DNA from: Streptomyces kanamyceticus
Lineage (GTDB): Bacteria > Actinomycetota > Actinomycetes > Streptomycetales > Streptomycetaceae
Assembly: GCF_008704495.1 (NCBI RefSeq)
Contig: NZ_CP023699.1
Span: forward strand, 6,386,001-6,450,000
Length of the DNA stretch: 64,000 nucleotides
Direction: 5' to 3'
Positions within the stretch are counted from its first letter, which is position 1. Every line of letters begins with the position of its first letter. Below the pieces are notes generated by a model. It was not told where the DNA came from, ran no database searches, and worked only from the letters and a program-made list of their open reading frames with translations. The position numbers and the translations under genes were made by a program. Shown piece after piece: positions 58,582-64,000 of this stretch.

Positions 58582-59873
58582 GCGAGGGTCCCCTCCGGAG
58601 CGGCGAACTCCTGGAACGCGATGGACTTCTCGACCGGGTAGGCCTCGCGGCCGAGCAGCTCGCCGACGATGTACGCGTTGCGATACGCGCCCATACCGAG
58701 GTCGGGGCTCGTGATCGAGTGGGTGTGCACCGAGGCGTTCTGCAGGAAGATGCCGTTCCCGGTGGTGTCGATGCTGTAGTTGCGGGCGACGTCGAAGCGG
58801 CCCTGGCCGTCCCAGCGGATGCGGTCGTGGACCGGGGCGAGGAAGTCCGGGACGCGGTAGCGGTAGCCGGTGGCGAGGATCAGGCCCTGGGTGTCGAGCC
58901 GGAAGTCCTTCTCCTGCTCCTCCTGGCGCAGGCCGAGCGTGTACGTCCTGGTCTCGCTGTCGTAACTGGCGTCGCTCAGCGCGGTGTTGGTGAGCAGCCG
59001 GGTCTGCACGGGCCCGGTGAGGTTCTTCTGGTAGAGCAGGTCGAAGATCGAGTCGATCAGTGCGCCGTCGATGCCCTTGAAGAGGCCCTTCTGCTGGGTC
59101 TCCAGGCGGTAGCGGGTCGGCTCGGGTAGCGCGTGGAAGTAGTCGATGTAGTCCGGAGAGGTCATCTCCAGCGTCAGTTTGGTGTATTCGAGCGGGAAGA
59201 AGCGCGGCGAGCGGGTGACCCAGTTGAGCCGGTAGCCGTGCACGTCGATCTCGGCGAGCAGGTCGTAGTAGATCTCGGCGGCGGACTGGCCGCTGCCCAC
59301 CAGCGTGATCGACTCCTTCTTCTGCAGCTCCTGCTTGCTCTGTAGATAGCGGGAGTTGTGGATCGCGTCCCCGCCGAGTCCTTCGCAGGTCTCGGGCAGG
59401 TGCGGCGGCGTGCCGGTGCCGAGGACGAGGCGGCGGGCGCGGAGGAACTCACCGGCCGTGGTGCGTACGACGTAGACCTCGTTCTCGTCCTCGTACGACA
59501 CCTCGGCGACCGTCGTGCCGAAGCGGATCGAGGAGAGTTTCGCGGCGGCCCAGCGGCAGTAGTCGTTGTACTCGGTACGCAGTGGATAGAAGTTCTCGCG
59601 GATGTAGAACGAGTACAACCGTCCCGATTCCTTCAGGTAGTTGAGGAACGAGTACGGGGACGTGGGGTCGGCGAGGGTGACCAGGTCCGACATGAACGGG
59701 GTCTGGAGGTGGGCGCCCTCCAGGAACATTCCGGAGTGCCACTCGAAGTCCGGCTTGGACTCCAGGAAGAGCCCGTTCAGTTCGTCGAGCGGCTCGGTCA
59801 GGCAGGCGAGGCCGAGGTTGAACGGGCCGAGGCCGATCCCGATGAAGTCGAGGGGCTCAGGAAGCGCGGTCAA
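58578..59873 (-). CDS. desB: Cadaverine N-monooxygenase DesB
   Basis: A 431-residue FAD/NADPH/O2-dependent N-hydroxylase of the lysine/ornithine monooxygenase family that hydroxylates cadaverine. The FAD motif is [12 protein letters not shown], the NADPH motif [15 protein letters not shown], and the family ATGY motif is [11 protein letters not shown]. The start is TTG 59873: GGGAG lies six bases upstream and the motif starts nine residues later. It overlaps the desA stop by 17 bases. Confidence 0.96.
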   Translation of the reverse strand: MTALPEPLDFIGIGLGPFNLGLACLTEPLDELNGLFLESKPDFEWHSGMFLEGAHLQTPFMSDLVTLADPTSPYSFLNYLKESGRLYSFYIRENFYPLRTEYNDYCRWAAAKLSSIRFGTTVAEVSYEDENEVYVVRTTAGEFLRARRLVLGTGTPPHLPETCEGLGGDAIHNSRYLQSKQELQKKESITLVGSGQSAAEIYYDLLAEIDVHGYRLNWVTRSPRFFPLEYTKLTLEMTSPDYIDYFHALPEPTRYRLETQQKGLFKGIDGALIDSIFDLLYQKNLTGPVQTRLLTNTALSDASYDSETRTYTLGLRQEEQEKDFRLDTQGLILATGYRYRVPDFLAPVHDRIRWDGQGRFDVARNYSIDTTGNGIFLQNASVHTHSITSPDLGMGAYRNAYIVGELLGREAYPVEKSIAFQEFAAPEGTLA

Positions 59874-61299
59874 GGGAGTCTCCCAGGTACTGCTCGGCGT
59901 GTCCTGCGATCAGGTCGAGGACGGCGGTGATGTCGTCGGTGGTGGTCTCGGGGTTGAGCAGGGTGAACTTCAGGAACTGGCGCTCGCCCACCTTGGTGCC
60001 CGCCACCACCGCGTCGCCGGAGGCGAACAGGGCCTTGCGGGCGTAGAGGTTGGCGCGGTCGATGGCGGCGGGGTCGCAGATCGCCGAGGGGATGTAGCGG
60101 AAGACGAGCGTGGAGAGCTGCGGCTCCACCACGACGTCGTAGCGCGGGTCGGCGGCGAGCAGCTGCCAGCCCTCCGTGGCGAGGTCGCACACCTCGTCGA
60201 AGAGGGCGCCGATGCCGTCGGCGCCCATCACGCGCAGCGTCATCCACAGTTTCAGCGCGTCGAAGCGCCGGGTCGTCTGGAGGGACTTGTCGACCTGGTT
60301 GGGGATGCGCTCCTGCACCGCGCGGCGCGGGTTGAGGTATTCGGCGTGGTACGTCGCGTGGGACAGGGTGCTCCGGTCGCGCACCAGGACGGCCGATGAA
60401 CTCACCGGCTGGAAGAAGGACTTGTGGTAGTCCACGGTCACCGAGTCGGCGTGCTCGATGCCGTCGAGCAGGTGCCGGTTCTTGCGCGAGGCGAGCAGAC
60501 CGCAGCCGTACGCGGCGTCGACGTGCATCCAGGTGCCGTACTGCGCGCACAGTTCGGCGATCTCGGGCAGCGGGTCGATGGAGCCGAAGTCGGTGGTGCC
60601 CGCGGTGGCGACGACGGCCATGGGGGAGAGGTCGTCGCGGCGGCAGCGTTCCAGTTCGCGGGCGAGGGCGACGGTCTGCATGCGCTTGTTGTGGTCGGTG
60701 GGGATGACCACGACGGCGTCCTCGCCGAGGCCGAGCAGCCTCGCCGCCTTCTGGACGCTGAAGTGACCGACCTCGGAGGCGAAGATCCGCATTCTGGTGG
60801 GGTCCTCGCCCTTGGCCTCCTCGCGGGCGAGCAGCAGCGCCTGGAGGTTGGACTGGGTGCCGCCGCTGGTGAACACGCCGTCGGCGGCCGGGCCGAGGCC
60901 GATCCGCTCGGTGGTCCAGTCGATGATGCGGCGTTCGATGAGGGTGCCGCCCGCCGACTGGTCCCAGGTGTCCAGGGAGGAGTTGACGGCGGAGAGCACG
61001 GCCTCGCCCAGGACGGCGGGGATGACGACCGGGCAGTTGAGGTGCGCGAGGTAGCGGGGGTGGTGGAAGTAGACCGCGTCGCGCAGATAGAGCTCTTCGA
61101 GCTCGTCGAGCGCGGCGACGGTGTCGTGCAGGGGCTCGTCCAGGTCGACGGCCGCGATGCGGGGCGCGAGGTCGTCGACGGATATCCCGGTGAACGGACG
61201 GGTGGTGGTGGCGAGTTGGGCCGCCACCCGCTCGACTCCTTCCGTCACGGAGCTGCGGTATCGCTCCGCGGTGGTGTCATTGAGCAGGTGCGAGCGCAT
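59857..61299 (-). CDS. desA: Lysine decarboxylase DesA (PLP-dependent)
   Basis: A 480-residue group II pyridoxal-phosphate decarboxylase that makes cadaverine, the first step of desferrioxamine synthesis. PLP contacts are TSGGTQSN (about 145-151), HVDAAYG with Asp261, and Lys293 in [13 protein letters not shown] 61299 has GGAGG six bases upstream. It is the first gene of desABCD and lies under the iron box at 61377-61395. Confidence 0.97.
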   Translation of the reverse strand: MRSHLLNDTTAERYRSSVTEGVERVAAQLATTTRPFTGISVDDLAPRIAAVDLDEPLHDTVAALDELEELYLRDAVYFHHPRYLAHLNCPVVIPAVLGEAVLSAVNSSLDTWDQSAGGTLIERRIIDWTTERIGLGPAADGVFTSGGTQSNLQALLLAREEAKGEDPTRMRIFASEVGHFSVQKAARLLGLGEDAVVVIPTDHNKRMQTVALARELERCRRDDLSPMAVVATAGTTDFGSIDPLPEIAELCAQYGTWMHVDAAYGCGLLASRKNRHLLDGIEHADSVTVDYHKSFFQPVSSSAVLVRDRSTLSHATYHAEYLNPRRAVQERIPNQVDKSLQTTRRFDALKLWMTLRVMGADGIGALFDEVCDLATEGWQLLAADPRYDVVVEPQLSTLVFRYIPSAICDPAAIDRANLYARKALFASGDAVVAGTKVGERQFLKFTLLNPETTTDDITAVLDLIAGHAEQYLGDSLDRAS

Positions 61300-61376
61300 G
61301 AACTGTCCTCCAGTTGAGGGGACTAGAACCGCGCCCTCGGGGACAGGAATGAGGGGAGGCGAGGGCGCGGTGAAAC

Positions 61377-61395
61377 TAAGGTTAGCCTAACCTAA
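61377..61395. promoter_or_regulatory. Iron box upstream of desABCD (DmdR1 site)
   Basis: TAAGGTTAGCCTAACCTAA is a near-perfect palindrome matching the DmdR/DtxR iron box consensus (TTAGGTTAGGCTCACCTAA type). It lies about 78 bases before the desA start and should repress the operon when iron is plentiful. Confidence 0.93.
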
Positions 61396-61446
61396 GCATC
61401 CGTTTCATTGAACCCGGGGGGTTCATTCGGTCTCACCGCGTAACAA

Positions 61447-61489
61447 AAACGGAGCCACCTGGTCCGTTTTGGACGAGGTGGCTCCGTTT
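61447..61489 (-). terminator. Hairpin terminator downstream of desE
   Basis: A perfect 14-bp stem AAACGGAGCCACCT/AGGTGGCTCCGTTT with a 15-base loop. On the minus strand it follows the desE stop by about 80 bases and ends in an AAAA/TTTT tract. Confidence 0.9.
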
Positions 61490-61509
61490 GTGCCGGGGCG
61501 ACTTGCCCC

Positions 61510-61576
61510 GTTTCGCGCCGCGTACTTCGCTTCGCGCCGGGCGAGTTGCTTCGTTTCGCGCCGGGCGGGCTACTTC
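61510..61576. repeat. Tandem 24-bp units containing the desE stop codon
   Basis: Units GCTTCGCGCCGGGCGAGTTG(CTTC) at 61529-61552 and GTTTCGCGCCGGGCGGGCTA(CTTC) at 61553-61576 are imperfect copies. A shortened 19-base copy lies at 61510-61528. The desE TAG (61570-61572) is in the last unit. Confidence 0.8.
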
Positions 61577-62634
61577 TTCAGCTTCTTCGCCTTCTCGATC
61601 GCGTCCGCCAGGTCCTCCAGGATCGGCGCGCACTTGTCGTACGAGAAGATGGGCTCCGCGACACGCGGGATGACCTGTCCGGCCTTGACCGCGGGCAGCT
61701 TCTGCCAGGTCGGCTTGGACTTGTCGAGGGCGGCGGGCTGGAGCGCCGAGGTGCGGTTGTCCATCATGATGAGGTCCGCGTCGTACTGGTCGACGTTCTC
61801 CCAGCTGAGGCTCTCGAACCAGCCGCCGGACTCCTTCTTCGCCTTCTCCGGCGGCTCGATGAGGTTCACGCCGAGCGCCTTGAAGTACTCCAGGTCGACC
61901 GAGAGGTTCGACCCGGAGACGTAGAACAGGTCCTGGCTCGCGGAGCCGACGAGGACCTTGATGTCCTTGTGCGCCTTGGCGACCTTGCGCAGCCGCTCGG
62001 ACGCCGCCTCGAAGCGCTTCTTCGCCCTGACGACCTTGTCGGACTTCACGTCCGCGCCGAGCGACTCGGCGAGGGCCTGGATGCGCTGCAGCGGGTGGGT
62101 CAGCTGGCGGTCGTAGACGCTGATGCCGACGCTCGGGGCGAGCTTGAGGACCTTGTCCTCGCTCTCCTCGGGGACGTACCAGAGGGTGCCCTTGTCGTCG
62201 AACATCGTGGAGATCAGCACGTCCGGGGCGAGGCCCGCGTACTTCTCGATGTTGAACTGGCCCCATTCGTTGCCGATGATCGTCAGCTTGCTGATGTCCA
62301 TGTCGCCGGCCTGGACGTCGGCCTTGCCGTCCTTGGTCTTCGTCGGGCCGAAGACGCCCTTGACCTCGATGCCGTAGTCGAACAGGGCGGCGGCGACGCC
62401 GGTGAAGGCGACGATGTTCTTCGGCGTCGCGTCCTTCTTGGCGGTCTCGCCGCGGTCGTCCTTGAAGCTCCAGGGCCCGGACTTGCCCGGCGCCTCCTTG
62501 CTCGTGCCGCCGCTGTCCTTCTTCTCGCTGCCGCAGGCTGCCAGGACGGCGGTGAGGCCGAGGGCGCCGCCTGCGGTGAGGATGCCGCGACGGGACGGCG
62601 CGGAGGTGGCGGACGGGCGGCGGAGCTGGGGCAT
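61570..62634 (-). CDS. desE: Ferrioxamine-binding lipoprotein DesE
   Basis: A 354-residue FhuD/TroA-type binding protein that delivers ferrioxamines to an ABC transporter. The N-terminus has a twin-arginine (SRRGIL) and lipobox LAAC (Cys34). The mature part has two lobes joined by a long helix (KVVRAKKRFEAASERLRKVA), with IVAFTGVAAALFDYGI and DLIMMDNRTSALQP. Its own iron box lies upstream. No transporter permease genes are adjacent. Confidence 0.95.
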   Translation of the reverse strand: MPQLRRPSATSAPSRRGILTAGGALGLTAVLAACGSEKKDSGGTSKEAPGKSGPWSFKDDRGETAKKDATPKNIVAFTGVAAALFDYGIEVKGVFGPTKTKDGKADVQAGDMDISKLTIIGNEWGQFNIEKYAGLAPDVLISTMFDDKGTLWYVPEESEDKVLKLAPSVGISVYDRQLTHPLQRIQALAESLGADVKSDKVVRAKKRFEAASERLRKVAKAHKDIKVLVGSASQDLFYVSGSNLSVDLEYFKALGVNLIEPPEKAKKESGGWFESLSWENVDQYDADLIMMDNRTSALQPAALDKSKPTWQKLPAVKAGQVIPRVAEPIFSYDKCAPILEDLADAIEKAKKLKK

Positions 62635-62686
62635 GGATCTCTGCTTTCGTGACGGTACGGCGGCGGGGCCACTGGCCGGAAGTAGA

Positions 62687-62704
62687 GCTTAGGCTAGCCT
62701 AAGC
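62687..62704. promoter_or_regulatory. Iron box upstream of desE (DmdR1 site)
   Basis: GCTTAGGCTAGCCTAAGC is a perfect 18-bp palindrome of the DmdR/DtxR class, about 53 bases upstream of the desE start. Confidence 0.92.
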
Positions 62705-62739
62705 TGACTCCGGGGTCAGTGGCCCCTCACGTCACCCGC

Positions 62740-62825
62740 GCCTTGCCGGGACCGCGGCCCGCGAAACGCCTTGCCGGGACCGCGCGGCCCGCGAAACGCC
62801 GTGCGGGGACCTCAGCCCGCGAAAC
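62740..62825. repeat. Three tandem 28-30-bp units containing the acdH stop codon
   Basis: Units at 62740-62767, 62768-62797 and 62798-62825 each begin GCC(T/G)TGC(C/G)GGGACC and end with CCCGCGAAAC. The acdH stop TGA (62812-62814) is in the third unit; the other two look like duplicated copies of the gene's end. Confidence 0.85.
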
Positions 62826-63966
62826 CCAGCTCCCGCGCGATCAGCATGCGCTGCACCTCGCTCGTGCCCTCGCCGATCTCCAGGATCTTGGAGTCGCGCC
62901 ACATCCTGGCCACGGGGTATTCGTTCATGAAGCCGTACCCGCCGTGGATCTGCGTGGCCTCGCGGGCGTTGTCCACCGCGACCGTCGACGAGTACAGCTT
63001 GGCGATGGCCGCCTCCTTCTTGAACGGCTCACCGGCGACCAGCCGCGATGCCGCGTCGTGCCAGCCGACGCGGGCCATGTGCGCCCGCATCTCCATGTCG
63101 GCGATCTTGAACTGGATGGCTTGATTCGCACCGATCGGCTTCCCGAAGGCGTGCCGCTCCTTGGCGTACTTCACGGACTCGTCCACACAGCCCTGGGCGA
63201 GCCCGGTGGCGAGCGCGGAGATGGCCACGCGGCCCTCGTCGAGGATGCGCAGGAACTGGGCGTACCCGCGGCCCTCCGTGCCGAGCAGGTTCGCCGCCGG
63301 GACCCGGACGTCGGAGAAGGAGAGCTCGCGGGTGTCCGACGCGTTCCAGCCGACCTTCGAGTACGGCGCGGCGACCGTGAAGCCCGGCGTCCCCGACGGG
63401 ACGATGATCGCGGAGATCAGCGGCCGCCCGTCCTCCTTGCGGCCGGTGACGGCGGTGACCGTGACCAGGCCCGTGATGTCCGTCCCCGAGTTGGTGATGA
63501 AGCACTTGGAGCCGTTGATCACCCACTCGTCGCCGTCGCGCACCGCCGTCGTGCGGGTGCCGCCCGCGTCCGAGCCGCCGTCCGGCTCGGTCAGGCCGAA
63601 CGCGCCGAGGACCTCGCCCGAGCACAGCTTCGGCAGCCACTCGCGCTTCTGCTCCTCGGTGCCGAAGAGGTGGATCGGCATCGCACCGAGGGAGACGCCC
63701 GCCTCCAGGGTGATCGCCACCGACGAGTCGACGCGGGCGAGCTCTTCGAGGGCGATGCCGAGCGCGAGGTAGTCGCCGCCCATCCCGCCGAACTCCTCGG
63801 GGAAGGGCAGCCCGAACAGGCCCATGCGGCCCATCTCGCGGACGATCTCGTACGGGAACTCGTGCCTCTCGTAGAGGTCGCCGATCTTCGGCGCGATCAC
63901 GTCGTGCGCGAACGCCTCGACGGTGCGGCGCAGTTCCTCGTGCTCGGGGCTCAGACGGTGGTCCAT
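62812..63966 (-). CDS. acdH: Acyl-CoA dehydrogenase AcdH
   Basis: A 384-residue FAD-dependent short/branched-chain acyl-CoA dehydrogenase. Family motifs are FGLTEPDGGSDAGGTRTTA, CFITNSGTDITGL, AFGKPIGANQAIQFKIADM and the catalytic-base region ATQIHGGYGFMNEYPVARMWRDSKILEIGEGTSEVQ, with a Glu in IGEG. It introduces the trans-2,3 double bond during fatty acid or branched-chain amino acid (isobutyryl/2-methylbutyryl-CoA) breakdown. The ATG is at 63966. Confidence 0.95.
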   Translation of the reverse strand: MDHRLSPEHEELRRTVEAFAHDVIAPKIGDLYERHEFPYEIVREMGRMGLFGLPFPEEFGGMGGDYLALGIALEELARVDSSVAITLEAGVSLGAMPIHLFGTEEQKREWLPKLCSGEVLGAFGLTEPDGGSDAGGTRTTAVRDGDEWVINGSKCFITNSGTDITGLVTVTAVTGRKEDGRPLISAIIVPSGTPGFTVAAPYSKVGWNASDTRELSFSDVRVPAANLLGTEGRGYAQFLRILDEGRVAISALATGLAQGCVDESVKYAKERHAFGKPIGANQAIQFKIADMEMRAHMARVGWHDAASRLVAGEPFKKEAAIAKLYSSTVAVDNAREATQIHGGYGFMNEYPVARMWRDSKILEIGEGTSEVQRMLIARELGFAG

Positions 63967-64000
63967 CGTTGTTTCACTGCTCCTGGTGGGTCAGGGCGCG
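63967..64000. other. Window edge upstream of acdH
   Basis: Only 34 bases remain. They include TCCTGGTGGGTCAGG ahead of acdH and no recognisable feature. Confidence 0.3.

Overview
The window is chromosomal DNA of a Streptomyces species. The evidence is the very high G+C with G/C-rich third codon positions, frequent GTG and TTG starts, dense ATGA/GTGA gene overlaps, a complete desferrioxamine operon (desABCD plus desE) under two iron boxes, the developmental regulator adpA with its TTA codon, a cellobiose (ceb) regulon with its CebR operator, and dispersed extragenic repeats. From memory, the gene order acdH-desE-desABCD-hexosaminidase-glmS-adpA-orn-cebR-cebEFG-bglC-cdgA matches the conserved core region around SCO2779-SCO2831 of S. 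coelicolor. I could not run an alignment to confirm this.

Layout: 1-1.7 kb holds the start of a membrane histidine kinase, a DedA protein and a tRNA-Lys. 1.7-10.7 kb is a catabolic-looking locus: an IclR regulator, a polar amino-acid ABC transporter resembling EhuABCD, a DUF3830 protein, an amidase, a D-2-hydroxyacid dehydrogenase and two tandem maleate isomerase/EutA-like proteins. 10.7-12.5 kb holds a putative toxin-antitoxin pair and a luciferase-like monooxygenase. 12.7-16.4 kb holds a PAS-GGDEF-EAL c-di-GMP protein (CdgA), a secreted M6 peptidase and a second, identical tRNA-Lys. 17-21.8 kb is an operon with a four-cysteine RecB/Cas4-like nuclease, a 528-residue protein of unknown function and a UPF1-like SF1 helicase, which together resemble a Dna2 enzyme split into separate genes. 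21.7-31 kb carries a PAP2 protein, a histidine phosphatase, an HTH/TPR regulator, small primase-like and methyltransferase-like proteins, a two-component system and a GH18 protein. 31-36 kb is an aspartate decarboxylase with two AspT-type antiporters. 36-42.5 kb is the ceb/bglC cellobiose system. 43-46.4 kb is a five-gene type VII secretion (WXG100 plus T7SS-signal) cassette next to tRNA-His. 46.7-48.5 kb holds orn and adpA. 48.9-56.2 kb holds a stress protein, a membrane protein, glmS and a GH20 hexosaminidase. 56.2-64 kb holds desferrioxamine biosynthesis and uptake plus an acyl-CoA dehydrogenase.

The strongest candidates for something undescribed are the split Dna2-like nuclease/helicase operon, the T7SS cassette, the tandem isomerase/DUF3830 catabolic locus, and a recurring architecture in which a stop codon lies inside a short imperfect tandem repeat. 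I see that last pattern at seven gene ends in 64 kb.
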